Shown here piece by piece: positions 8,953 to 17,315 of a stretch of 64,000 nucleotides of DNA. Under the pieces are notes generated by a model. It saw only the letters and a program-made list of their open reading frames with translations, was not told where the DNA came from and did not search any database. The position numbers and the translations under genes were made by a program. The DNA comes from Fontisubflavum oceani (lineage in GTDB: Bacteria > Pseudomonadota > Alphaproteobacteria > Rhodobacterales > Rhodobacteraceae). The first letter of the stretch is position 1. Each line of letters starts with the position of its first letter. The stretch spans positions 3,286,001 to 3,350,000 of the forward strand of contig NZ_CP129111.1 in the NCBI RefSeq assembly GCF_030407165.1, written 5' to 3'.

Positions 8953-9375
8953 TTAGTCGTCGCGGTGGACCTTCTCACGCCGCTCGTGACGCTCTTGCGC
9001 CTCGAGGCTCATCGTCGCGATCGGGCGGGCATCCAGCCGTTTCAGCGAGATCGGCTCGCCCGTGTCTTCGCAATAGCCGTATTCGCCTTCTTCGATCCGG
9101 CGCAGCGCCGAATCGATCTTGGCGATCAACTTGCGTTGACGGTCACGTGTCCGCAACTCAAGCGCCCGGTCGGTTTCTTCCGATGCCCGGTCGGCGACAT
9201 CCGGAATATTGCGCGTGCCGTCTTGCAGGCCCGCAACCGTATCCCGGCTTCCGGCCAGGAGGTCTTCTTTCCAGGAAATCAGCTTGCGGCGGAAATACTC
9301 CACCTGGCGCTCGTTCATAAACGGTTCGTCCTCTGCGGGACGATAATCTTCAGGCAGAAAGACTTCGACTTTCAT
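8953..9375 (-). CDS. dksA: RNA polymerase-binding transcription factor DksA
   Basis: DksA binds in the secondary channel of RNA polymerase and, with ppGpp, adjusts transcription of rRNA and biosynthetic genes. The 140-residue protein has a coiled-coil N-terminal half (FMNERQVEYFRRKLISWKEDLL through RTRDRQRKLIAKID) and the DksA C-terminal segment EEGEYGYCEDTGEPIS-LKRLDARPIATMSLEAQE. Three of the four classical zinc cysteines are missing (only the Cys of YGYCE remains), as known for Rhodobacter-type DksA. Start 9375 was chosen because AAGGGGAG lies 5-8 nt upstream; an upstream extension of 34 residues looks non-coding. Confidence 0.93.
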   Translation of the reverse strand: MKVEVFLPEDYRPAEDEPFMNERQVEYFRRKLISWKEDLLAGSRDTVAGLQDGTRNIPDVADRASEETDRALELRTRDRQRKLIAKIDSALRRIEEGEYGYCEDTGEPISLKRLDARPIATMSLEAQERHERREKVHRDD

Positions 9376-9558
9376 GTCACTCCCCTTGTCGGGGCCGGAT
9401 TGCTCAATCATGTCTTGTGTCGCGCCCATCCGGCTACTCCCCGGGGTCCGATTATCGGAATGTCTCTTGCTTGTCACGCACCTAATGTGCCGCTATGGCG
9501 AAAGAAAGGCTGACGTCGGTCAGAAACGCGTGAAGCGCCATTTTTTTGAGGGGGTTGC

Positions 9559-10398
9559 ATGAAATTTAGCGGCACAAAAGACTATGTGGCGACCGAAGAT
9601 TTGACCGTTGCGGTAAATGCCGCCGTGACATTGGAACGCCCGCTTCTGGTCAAAGGCGAACCCGGCACCGGCAAGACCGAGCTGGCGCGGCAAGTGGCTG
9701 GCGCTTTGGGCCTGCCGATCCTCGAATGGCATATCAAGTCGACAACGCGGGCGCAGCAGGGCCTTTACGAATATGACGCCGTCAGCCGGTTGCGCGACAG
9801 CCAGTTGGGCGATGAGCGGGTCAATGATGTGGCCAATTACATCAAGCGCGGGAAGCTCTGGCAGGCCTTCGCCGCCGATGAACGCGTGGTCTTGTTGATC
9901 GACGAGATCGATAAGGCGGATATCGAATTCCCGAACGATCTTCTACAAGAACTCGACCGTATGGAGTTCTTTGTCTATGAAACCGGCGAGACGGTGACAG
10001 CCCGCCAGCGGCCCATCGTCATCATCACCTCGAACAACGAAAAAGAACTGCCGGACGCGTTTTTGCGCCGCTGTTTCTTCCACTACATCCGCTTCCCCGA
10101 GATGGAGGTGATGAAACAGATTGTCGAGGTGCATCATCCGGGCATCAAACAGGCGCTTTTGACCACGGCTCTGACGCAGTTCTATGAGATCCGCGACCAA
10201 CAGGGGTTGAAGAAGAAACCCTCAACATCTGAGGTTCTCGACTGGCTGAAACTGCTGTTGGCCGAAGATCTGGACCCGGAAGATCTACGCCGCGACGGGG
10301 CCAATGCGCTGCCGAAACTACATGGCGCGCTCCTCAAAAACGAACAAGACGTCGCCCTGTTTGAACGACTGGCCTTCATGGCGCGCGGACAGCGCTAG
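9559..10398 (+). CDS. MoxR-family AAA+ ATPase
   Basis: This 279-residue ATPase has Walker A GEPGTGKTEL (about residues 33-42), Walker B VVLLIDEIDKAD, sensor-1 IVIITSNNEKELPDAFLRRC and a C-terminal helical lid. MoxR proteins act as chaperones that insert metals or activate protein complexes, usually with a VWA-domain partner. The partner here is probably the CoxE-like VWA protein at 13417, four genes downstream on the same strand. The ATG is preceded by GAGGGGG. The stop codon overlaps the GTG start of the next gene (TAGTG). Confidence 0.9.
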   Translation: MKFSGTKDYVATEDLTVAVNAAVTLERPLLVKGEPGTGKTELARQVAGALGLPILEWHIKSTTRAQQGLYEYDAVSRLRDSQLGDERVNDVANYIKRGKLWQAFAADERVVLLIDEIDKADIEFPNDLLQELDRMEFFVYETGETVTARQRPIVIITSNNEKELPDAFLRRCFFHYIRFPEMEVMKQIVEVHHPGIKQALLTTALTQFYEIRDQQGLKKKPSTSEVLDWLKLLLAEDLDPEDLRRDGANALPKLHGALLKNEQDVALFERLAFMARGQR

Positions 10399-11306
10399 TG
10401 CTGCAAACACTTGCAGACCCGATTCTACCGGTCTTTCTGGCGCTGGTGACGGGGTATGCTCTGCGCAAGGGCGGCGTGATGGAGGCCGCCCATGCCGCCG
10501 CGATCAACAAATTCGCCTTCTATCTGGCGGTGCCTGCGCTGATCGTCTCGGTGGTTGGGAAGGCACCCATCGGAGACTTTGAATGGGCGGCTGTCGGCGT
10601 CTATTTCGCGGTGCAGATGACGCTCTATCTGGGCACATTTGCGCTGCTGAAAATCGTCCTGCGCCTGCCAACGGCTGAGGCGCTTTTGCTCGGCATGGCG
10701 GCCAGCTTCGTCAACCATGTCTTCTTTGTTTTACCCATTGCCGAACGCTTGGTTGGCCCGGATGCTGGCGTGCCGATGGCCGGGTTGGTCATGCTGGATG
10801 CGGGCGTGATCTTTCCGGCCACCGTTCTGGCCACGGCCCTTCTGACAGCCAAGGGTGAGACCAGATCCGGCATGGCGGGCCTGATCCTGAAGAACCCATT
10901 TGTCTATGCCTCGCCCATCGGCATCGCCTTGGGCCTGTTGGGCGATGCGGCCCCATCGGGCATTATGACCTTCGCGGAGTTTGCCGGGGCATCGGCGGCG
11001 CCCGTGTTGCTCTTTACCCTTGGGGTCACGCTTGCGGGCTCCTCCCTCGCCCGCATCGGTCCCGAGGTTTGGATCGTGACAGCGGTGAAACTGTTGGTGC
11101 ATCCGGCCTTAGTCGGGGGCCTCCTGACCCTGGTGACGGTCAGCCAATTCACGACCGACATCACGCTTTTGGTGGCCGCCGGCCCCTGCGGCGCGATGCC
11201 GTTCGTGATCGCCACGCAATACGGTGTTCGCACCGAGGCGATTGCGAAGGCGGTTCTGATCTCGACCGTGCTTTCGATCCTGTCGCTTGCAGTTTTAACC
11301 GCTTAG
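10398..11306 (+). CDS. AEC-family transporter (auxin efflux carrier-like)
   Basis: This 302-residue integral membrane protein has about ten hydrophobic segments in two repeats. The N-terminus (PILPVFLALVTGYALRKGG) and the C-terminal GPCGAMPFVIATQYG are typical of the AEC family, which moves small organic acids such as malate or malonate across the inner membrane. GTG start, overlapping the MoxR stop by one base. Its substrate cannot be told from sequence. It separates the MoxR gene from its likely VWA partner. Confidence 0.9.
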   Translation: MLQTLADPILPVFLALVTGYALRKGGVMEAAHAAAINKFAFYLAVPALIVSVVGKAPIGDFEWAAVGVYFAVQMTLYLGTFALLKIVLRLPTAEALLLGMAASFVNHVFFVLPIAERLVGPDAGVPMAGLVMLDAGVIFPATVLATALLTAKGETRSGMAGLILKNPFVYASPIGIALGLLGDAAPSGIMTFAEFAGASAAPVLLFTLGVTLAGSSLARIGPEVWIVTAVKLLVHPALVGGLLTLVTVSQFTTDITLLVAAGPCGAMPFVIATQYGVRTEAIAKAVLISTVLSILSLAVLTA

Positions 11307-11399
11307 GAAACAATCCGTTTTTGGCAACCGACCAAATTTGTGCCACATTTGAACCATAGCTCAACACCTCCACCACGGACCGAATGGGACAGTTTTCCA

Positions 11400-11852
11400 G
11401 TGACATCTGACATTTCCATTCGCCCGCTTTCATCAGATGACAAGGCGGTCTGGGTTAACCTGTGGCGGGACTATCTGGCGTTCTACGACACCACCCTCCC
11501 ATCGGAGATCTATGACCTGACGTTCGCGCGCTACACCGATGCCACCCGAAAAGACATGCGCGCCTGGCTCGCTTGGGATACAACAATGGCGGTCGGTCTG
11601 GTTCACGCAATCGCGCATCCGCATGGCTGGAAGGCCGAGCCCGTCACCTATCTGCAAGACCTCTTCACCACGCCTGCGGCGCGCGGCAAAGGTGTGGCGC
11701 GGGCGCTGATCGAAACCGTCTATGCCGATGCGGATGCCGCAGGGCGCCCATCGGTCTATTGGCTTACACAGATCGGCAACACACCGGCCCGCGCGCTTTA
11801 TGATCGCGTCGCGACCCCGACGGATTTTATGAAATATCAAAGGACCAATTAG
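11400..11852 (+). CDS. GNAT-family N-acetyltransferase
   Basis: The protein has the GNAT fold: ISIRPLSSDDKAVWVNLWRDYL at the start, VTYLQDLFTTPAARGKGVARALIE as the acetyl-CoA pyrophosphate loop (RGKGVA), and VYWLTQIGNTPARALYDRV near the end. It would acetylate an amine using acetyl-CoA; the substrate is unknown. I chose the GTG at 11400 because the domain starts immediately after it; a GTG at 11340 is in frame but adds a Pro-rich, unlikely extension. The stop overlaps the next gene's GTG by one base. Confidence 0.82.
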   Translation: MTSDISIRPLSSDDKAVWVNLWRDYLAFYDTTLPSEIYDLTFARYTDATRKDMRAWLAWDTTMAVGLVHAIAHPHGWKAEPVTYLQDLFTTPAARGKGVARALIETVYADADAAGRPSVYWLTQIGNTPARALYDRVATPTDFMKYQRTN

Positions 11853-13216
11853 TGTTTCGATTGTCTCTTCTCGCTGCTTGCGTCGCGCTTTGCGGTTGTG
11901 TGCCTGCGGCGGTCTCTGACTTGCCCGAACGTCGCGATGCCACACTGCCGACCGCGCTGCCCCCGATGGCGCAATTCTCGCTCCGCGCGGCGGCGGCTCC
12001 GAGACGGTCGAATATCGAGATTGCCCGCGATTTTCTGGAGCTCAGCTTCGAGATGGAAAGCGGTCGGCACATCGACCGGATCAGCCGGTTCGAAGGCCCA
12101 ATTACGGTGGCCGTCGCCCCGGGGGCACCCACCTCGCTTGGCCCAGATCTCGACCGGCTTCTGGCGCGCCTGCGCCGCGAGGCCGATATCAACATCTCCC
12201 GAGTGCAACGCGGCACAGGGCCTGCGTCGATCACGATCGAAACCCTGCCGCGTGCCCAGATGCAGCGGATCGTGCCACAAGCGGCCTGTTTCGTGGTGCC
12301 CCGGGTATCAAGCTGGCAAGAATTCCGCCGCGCCCGCACGTCGCGCGATCTGGATTGGACAACGCTTGCCACCCGCGAGCAGGTGGCGGTGTTCATCCCC
12401 TCCGACGTTTCACCGCAAGAGATACGCGACTGCCTACATGAAGAAGTGAGCCAAGCGATCGGCCCGCTCAACGACCTCTATCGCCTGTCCGATAGCATCT
12501 TCAACGATGACAATTTCAATGCGGTCTTGACCGGGTTCGATATGCTGGTCCTCCGCGCTTATTACGATGACAGCTTGCGGTCGGGGATGACCCGCGCCGA
12601 GGTGGCCAATCGCCTGCCCAGCCTGCTGTCGCGCCTGAACCCGCGCGGCAATCGCAGCGCGGGCCCCGCCGCGCCACGCAGCCCGGATGCCTGGATCAAC
12701 GCCATCGAAACCGCCCTTGGCACTGGAACCAGTGGCCCGCGCCGACTATTCGCCGCGCAGCAAGCGGTGGCTTTGGCACAATCCGCCGGCCTCCGCGACG
12801 GTCGCCTGGCGTTTTCCTATTTCGCTTTGGGCCGCCTGACGCTGGCCCGGGATCCAGACCTGTCCCTCACCTCTTTTTTGAATGCTGGGCGTCTCTATCG
12901 CGAGATTGACCCAAATGGCATCCAGTTGGCGCATGTGGATATGCAACTGGCGGCATTCGCTCTCTCCTCTGGCCGGATCGACCAAACGCTCGCCTTGACC
13001 GGGGGTGCGATGCCCGCCGCCACACGGGCCCAAAACGCCAGTCTCTTGGCCACGCTCTTGATGATCCGCGCCGAAGCATTGGATGCGGCCGGGCGCGCGT
13101 CAGAGGCCCGTGCGGTTCGGCTCGACAGTCTTGCCTGGGGCCGTTATGGCTTCGGCCGGACCGAGGCCGTGCAGGCCCGGCTAGCCGAGGTGGCCGGGCT
13201 CAGCCCGCCAGCCTGA
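11852..13216 (+). CDS. DUF2927 lipoprotein
   Basis: This 454-residue protein begins with a lipoprotein signal (MFRLSLLAACVALCGC, lipobox LCGC) and carries a DUF2927 domain (roughly residues 60-240), with CFVVPRVSSWQEFRRAR, VAVFIPSDVSPQEIRDCLHEE and FNDDNFNAVLTGFDMLVLRAYY. The C-terminal half is helical and repeat-like, resembling TPR (FSYFALGRLTLARDPDLSLTSFLNAGRLY). It is likely anchored in the cell envelope. The family is common in Rhodobacterales and has no established function. GTG start coupled to the GNAT stop. Confidence 0.85.
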   Translation: MFRLSLLAACVALCGCVPAAVSDLPERRDATLPTALPPMAQFSLRAAAAPRRSNIEIARDFLELSFEMESGRHIDRISRFEGPITVAVAPGAPTSLGPDLDRLLARLRREADINISRVQRGTGPASITIETLPRAQMQRIVPQAACFVVPRVSSWQEFRRARTSRDLDWTTLATREQVAVFIPSDVSPQEIRDCLHEEVSQAIGPLNDLYRLSDSIFNDDNFNAVLTGFDMLVLRAYYDDSLRSGMTRAEVANRLPSLLSRLNPRGNRSAGPAAPRSPDAWINAIETALGTGTSGPRRLFAAQQAVALAQSAGLRDGRLAFSYFALGRLTLARDPDLSLTSFLNAGRLYREIDPNGIQLAHVDMQLAAFALSSGRIDQTLALTGGAMPAATRAQNASLLATLLMIRAEALDAAGRASEARAVRLDSLAWGRYGFGRTEAVQARLAEVAGLSPPA

Positions 13217-13238
13217 TCGGGCGCAGAAGGGGGCGACT

Positions 13239-13403
13239 ATGTTGAATTTTATCGGCTTGGCGGTTGGGGCAGCCCTCGGGTTTTGGACCGCGCGGCGCCG
13301 TGGCGGCAACCGGTTGGATATGCTCCATTATGCGGCGATCTATGGGTTGATTGGCTTCATCATCGGTGCCTTCGCAATGCTTGTGATCCCCGCCCCTGCG
13401 TGA
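13239..13403 (+). CDS. Small membrane protein (54 residues)
   Basis: A short frame reads MLNFIGLAVGAALGFWTARRRGG, then a polar linker, then YGLIGFIIGAFAMLVI. This gives two hydrophobic segments separated by an Arg/Gly-rich loop, as in a two-pass inner-membrane peptide. AGAAGG sits about 8 nt upstream of the ATG, and the gene fits neatly in the 200-nt gap between the DUF2927 and VWA genes. No function is recognised. Confidence 0.65.
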   Translation: MLNFIGLAVGAALGFWTARRRGGNRLDMLHYAAIYGLIGFIIGAFAMLVIPAPA

Positions 13404-13416
13404 CAGGCTGGCGCCT

Positions 13417-14600
13417 ATGTTCCTGCCGTTTTTTGAAACCCTGCGCATGGCGCGCATCCCGGTCTCCCTAAGGGAGTATCTTGGGTTTCTAGAAGGTGTC
13501 TCCGCCGGTTTGGTGACCTATGATGTGGACGGGTTTTACTATCTCGCCCGCGCCGCGATGGTGAAAGACGAGCGCCATCTGGATCGGTTCGACCGCGCCT
13601 TTGCCCATGCTTTTGGCGGGCTGGAGCAGATCACCCCCGAACAGGTTCTTGAGGCCACAGAAATCCCGCAAGACTGGTTGGAGAAACTGGCCGAGAAGCA
13701 CCTGACCGAAGAAGAACGCGCCGAGATTGAAGCGCTTGGCGGATTCGACAAGCTGATGGAAACGCTCCGCGAGCGGTTGAAAGAGCAAGAGGGCCGGCAC
13801 CAAGGCGGCAATAAATGGATCGGCACCGCAGGCACCTCGCCGTTCGGAGCCTATGGCTACAACCCCGAGGGCGTGCGCATCGGACAGCACGAGTCGCGCC
13901 ATCGTCGCGCCGTCAAGGTCTGGGACAAGCGCGACTTCAAAAACCTCGACGGTGATGTGGAGCTTGGCACCCGCAACATCAAAGTTGCGTTGAAACGTTT
14001 GCGCCAATGGGCCCGCGATGGAGCGGCGGACGAACTCGACCTTGATGGCACGATCCGCGCCACGGCCGAGCATGGCTATCTCGATGTGCAAACCCGGCCC
14101 GAACGGCGCAATGCGGTGAAGGTGCTGTTGTTCCTCGATATCGGCGGCTCGATGGATGACCATGTGCAGATTGTTGAAGAGCTGTTCTCGGCTGCGAAGT
14201 CCGAGTTCAAACATCTCGAACACTATTACTTCCACAATTGCCTCTATGAAGGCGTCTGGCGCGACAACCGCCGCCGCTGGACAGAGCAGACGCCGACTTT
14301 CGATGTGCTCAACACCTACGGCTCTGATTACAAATGTATTTTCGTGGGTGATGCGGCGATGTCTCCTTATGAGATCGCCTTTGCCGGGGGGCGAATGAGC
14401 ATTGGAATGCCGAGGCAGGTCAAGTCTGGCTGGAACGCGCCTGCGCGCAATGGCCCGATCACCTCTGGATCAACCCGACGCCTGAGAAGCACTGGCGTTA
14501 TACCCAATCGACTCAGATGATTGGGGAGATATTTCAGGGCCGCATGGTGCCCATGACGTTGGAAGGACTCGACCGAGGCATGCGCGAATTGAGCCGATAA
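13417..14600 (+). CDS. CoxE-like VWA-domain protein, frameshifted near C-terminus
   Basis: The protein starts FLPFFETLRMARIPVSLREYLGFLEG, a conserved CoxE-like opening. It contains a von Willebrand A domain with the MIDAS variant LFLDIGGSMDDH and CIFVGDAAMSPYEIAFAGG. At G6 (14386-14391) the frame is lost. With one extra G it continues ANEHWNAEAGQVWLERACAQ and on to MRELSR with a stop at 14598-14600, giving 394 residues, the usual length. Without it, translation would run out of frame to 14520. CoxE-like proteins work with MoxR ATPases in metal-centre or complex maturation, so the ATPase at 9559 is the likely partner. Confidence 0.85.
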
Positions 14601-14699
14601 TCGGTTGTAACGGCTCCCGCCCCGTCAAACCCGGCCCGGGATATCGTCTTATCTGCAAATAAGCTAGAGAATTTCCATGCGTGCTCGCCTTGCCCTTAC

Positions 14700-14821
14700 A
14701 TGGTGCAAAAGGCCTCGGCCAATCGCGACGAGACGGTGGTCGACGCCGCCGGTGCTGTTTGACGCCGTGCCTGATTTGCGCCCGACTGGCCCAGCCAGAT
14801 TCGGGGGCTGGGCCTTTCTGA
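14700..14821 (+). other. Possible small CxxC peptide gene, uncertain and frameshifted
   Basis: An ATG at 14700 opens a 20-codon frame (MVQKASANRDETVVDAAGAV) that stops at 14762. If one T is added to the TTT at 14758-14760, it continues LTPCLICARLAQPDSGAGPF to a stop at 14821, a roughly 40-residue peptide with a CxxC motif. The same kind of one-base loss breaks several neighbouring genes, so the idea is reasonable, but I know no family for it and the 3' part overlaps a hairpin. Confidence 0.2.
14788..14817 (+). terminator. Strong hairpin between VWA and ATC-hydrolase genes
   Basis: GGCCCAGCC pairs perfectly with GGCTGGGCC around a 9-nt loop, followed on the plus strand by TTTCT. It lies between two convergent genes, so it may stop transcription of the plus-strand operon ending with the VWA gene, and possibly also of the minus-strand gene whose stop is 12 nt away. 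Confidence 0.4.
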
Positions 14822-14825
14822 ACCG

Positions 14826-15506
14826 CTATCCGTGCCCGTGGCCCGGGCCGCGTAGGCGGTCCCAAAACGGGGCGGAGTAGACCAGTTTCGCTTCGCGCTT
14901 GAAACAAAAGTCGCAGGCCTCGCAGCCTTGCGCCAAGGTGCCGGAGCGGCTGACCAACACGGGCCTGTCCGACGCGTTTACAATCTCCATCCATTGCGCA
15001 TCCCAGGCGCAGAGGATCGGCGTCAGATCGCTGCGCCCGGCATCCCAGAAATAGTCCACGAACACACATTCGGTGACCATCAAAGTCGCATAATCTGGGC
15101 CATTTTCCTGATGGGTTTTCAACCCACTTCCCCAGGCCATCCGCGCCCGTTCGGCCAGTTTGTTGCCCGCTTTCGCGTGGCCAACCGGGTCCGGCGTGAC
15201 CCACAGCCACAGCCGCATCGACCAGCGCGCCAGGTTTTGACCGGATTTCAGAAATGCGGCCCCGGCCCTGTCCCGCGCGTCGCGACGGCTTAGTCCCGCC
15301 TCTTCCAACAACTCGGTCGCCGCATGTAGCCCGGTGGCCAATGCATGAGTCAGTTCGGTCTGCCCATCTTCGGCCACCAAATGCCGCCGAGCAGCCAAAT
15401 GCCTCGCGCGCGCAATCAAATCCTTGTCGGATATGTGGGGGTCACCACCGCGATTCAGAGCGCTCAAAAACCCGCGCCGCCACAATCGTACAATCATCTT
15501 TCCCAT
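14826..15506 (-). CDS. L-2-amino-thiazoline-4-carboxylate hydrolase-like protein
   Basis: This 226-residue protein matches the ATC-hydrolase family pattern: TECVFVDYFWDAG, then LTPILCAWDAQWM, then a C-terminal SRSGTLAQGCEACDFCF in which GxxxCDF is the family hallmark. The named member opens a thiazoline ring on the way to L-cysteine, but most family members have unknown substrates. A start with GGGAGAAAAG upstream was used. It shares its strand with the TetR gene 45 nt further upstream, so both may belong to one unit. Confidence 0.75.
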   Translation of the reverse strand: MGKMIVRLWRRGFLSALNRGGDPHISDKDLIARARHLAARRHLVAEDGQTELTHALATGLHAATELLEEAGLSRRDARDRAGAAFLKSGQNLARWSMRLWLWVTPDPVGHAKAGNKLAERARMAWGSGLKTHQENGPDYATLMVTECVFVDYFWDAGRSDLTPILCAWDAQWMEIVNASDRPVLVSRSGTLAQGCEACDFCFKREAKLVYSAPFWDRLRGPGHGHG

Positions 15507-15551
15507 CTCTTTTCTCCCACTCGCGTCTCAAATCTCTCCGCCCGTCATGGC

Positions 15552-16139
15552 TTACACGGTACCTGCGGGTCTTTCCGTCGCGGGCTGAAATCGGGCCCGC
15601 AGCAACTCGTCAAACAACAAATAAATCCGTCTTCTTTCATCGATCGAAATCTCTGGGTTTAGCAGAACGATCCCACTGAAGGCACCATAATCCAGGAGCG
15701 ACAGGTCGCGCGCCGTCTCTTCATCAACACCGAAACGCGATTTGTAGACCTCGGCGACAAAGGCAAGCCGCGCCGTTTCGGTCTCCGCCAGCAAGGCCGC
15801 AATTCGGTCATCTCGCTTCGCCAACTCACGAATGTTAAGCTCCAAATGAATGTCGATTTCCAAAGCTTCTTCAATCAGCGCGGCAAGCTGTGTGTCGGTG
15901 AGCGTCGCCGGGTTGAACTGCTCCACGAAGATATCGGTGTAGAGCACCCGCCACTGCTTGGCCAAGGCTATGAGGAAGCTGCTAAGATCCTCAAAATGAT
16001 GATAGAAAGAGCCTTTGGTGACCCGCGCCTCGGCACAGATCCGATCAACACGCAGGGCATCGGGCCCATCGGCGCTCAAGAGCTTCAACCCAAGATCAAG
16101 CCAATCTTCCCGGTAGAGGCGTTTGCGCGGGCCGGTCAT
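15552..16139 (-). CDS. TetR-family transcriptional regulator
   Basis: This 195-residue regulator has an N-terminal helix-turn-helix (LRVDRICAEARVTKGSFYHHFEDLSSFL, residues about 28-55) and a helical ligand-binding C-terminal domain. The start at 16139 overlaps the stop of the upstream membrane-protein gene (ATGA). A perfect inverted repeat of TetR type lies upstream of that operon at 16551-16566, so it probably represses its own operon and perhaps the divergent M48 peptidase gene. The inducer is unknown. Confidence 0.9.
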   Translation of the reverse strand: MTGPRKRLYREDWLDLGLKLLSADGPDALRVDRICAEARVTKGSFYHHFEDLSSFLIALAKQWRVLYTDIFVEQFNPATLTDTQLAALIEEALEIDIHLELNIRELAKRDDRIAALLAETETARLAFVAEVYKSRFGVDEETARDLSLLDYGAFSGIVLLNPEISIDERRRIYLLFDELLRARFQPATERPAGTV

Positions 16140-16512
16140 AAGACTAGCCCCCAAAGACCCAGCCCCGCAACCGGCACAAACAACCAGCCTTGAGGCAAAC
16201 GCGCATAGCCCGCGCCAATCCCAAGCGGCAGGAGGATACCGATTGCCGCGAAGCCCGCCGCTAGGGCCACACCTGCCATCGCCAAACCGGCGGCACCGCT
16301 TGCGCCGAGGCCGGCGGCCAGGAATAATCCTGCCATGATCGCCAAGGTGATCGAGACCAGATGCCAACAGAGATAGGCCGTGTCTCGCACCATCGCGGGC
16401 AGGTCACGGCTCTGGCGCAATGGACCGGCCACCTGCGCCCCACCCATGAACAAATGTACCACCGTCCAAAGGGCTGAAGCGCTGCGGCCGCAAGGAAGAG
16501 GGTGCTGGACAT
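16136..16512 (-). CDS. Small four-helix membrane protein, frameshifted
   Basis: The start MSSTLFLAAAAL (16512) and the downstream frame beginning VVHLFMGGAQVAGPL are offset by one base. Adding one base near 16475-16478 gives ALSALWTVVHLFMGGAQVAG and a 125-residue protein. It has about four hydrophobic segments, including LCWHLVSITLAIMAGLFLAAG and the C-terminal WLFVPVAGLGLWGLVL. I recognise it only as a conserved small membrane protein of this bacterial group. It is the first gene of an operon with the TetR regulator (4-nt overlap) and is probably what that regulator controls. Confidence 0.65.
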
Positions 16513-16550
16513 GGGTGATCTCGACTCAAATGTTACGGCAATATACATAC

Positions 16551-16566
16551 CATACCGAACGGTATG
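16551..16566. promoter_or_regulatory. Putative TetR operator
   Basis: CATACCGAACGGTATG is a perfect inverted repeat with 7-bp arms and a 2-bp centre, preceded by a further half-like CATAC. It sits between divergent genes, 39 bp from the membrane protein-TetR operon start and 47 bp from the M48 peptidase start, in the right place for autorepression. Confidence 0.65.
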
Positions 16567-16612
16567 TCAACCGCCTATTGCCGCCCTCCTCCAAAGGCCC
16601 CATATCCCCTAT

Positions 16613-17311
16613 ATGCTGAAGTTCACCCCGATCCTTTTGGCCATTCTCTACGCGCTTGCGATGTATCAGTTTTCGGCCTGGCGGACGCGGCGGGAACTGG
16701 ATCAACGCTCCAGCGAGTTGGCCGATGCCCGCTTGCGCGGTTTGACCGATCAAATGGCACGCGCCCTTGGGATCGAGCGGATCAAGGTCCACCTGTATGA
16801 AATCGATCCCGTGAACGGATTGGCCGCGCCCGATGGGCGGATTTTCCTCACGCGCGGGTTCTACAACAAATACCGGTTGGGCGAGGTCAGCGCCGAAGAG
16901 ATTGCGAGCGTCATCGCCCATGAATTGGGCCATGTGGCGCTCGGCCATACGCGCCGCCGGATGATAGATTTCTCCGGGCAAAACGCCGTCCGTGTGGCCC
17001 TCGCCACGGTTCTGGGCCGCCTCATACCGGGCGTCGGCGTTTGGATCGCCAATATGCTCGCCTCGCTTCTGATGGCCCGGCTCAGCCGACAGGATGAATA
17101 CGAGGCTGATGCCTATGCCTCGGCACTTTTGGTGAAAGCGGGCATCGGGACCGGCCCGCAAAAGACACTGTTTTCCAAGCTCGAAGGGCTAACCGGCATG
17201 GGTGGGCGGGGTATGCCCGCCTGGCTTATGAGCCATCCCAAGACGCAGGACCGGATCGCCGCGATCGAGGCGCTCGAAGCGCGTTGGGCTCGAGAATTGC
17301 CAAGCGAGTAA
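16613..17311 (+). CDS. M48-family zinc metallopeptidase
   Basis: This 232-residue peptidase has an N-terminal hydrophobic anchor (FTPILLAILYALAMYQFSAW), the zinc motif HELGH (His103, His107) and the third-ligand region RQDEYEADAYA. The active site should face the cytoplasm or membrane, as in HtpX/Ste24-like proteins involved in membrane protein quality control. I chose the ATG at 16613 because the membrane segment starts there; the longer frame upstream would run through the operator. The next gene begins 5 nt after it. Confidence 0.88.
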   Translation: MLKFTPILLAILYALAMYQFSAWRTRRELDQRSSELADARLRGLTDQMARALGIERIKVHLYEIDPVNGLAAPDGRIFLTRGFYNKYRLGEVSAEEIASVIAHELGHVALGHTRRRMIDFSGQNAVRVALATVLGRLIPGVGVWIANMLASLLMARLSRQDEYEADAYASALLVKAGIGTGPQKTLFSKLEGLTGMGGRGMPAWLMSHPKTQDRIAAIEALEARWARELPSE

Positions 17312-17315
17312 CCCG

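Noticed and set aside
14470..15210. 246-codon minus-strand frame overlapping the ATC-hydrolase gene
   Set aside because: Low-complexity, Arg/Gly-rich translation in a different frame from the clear family member; a shadow.
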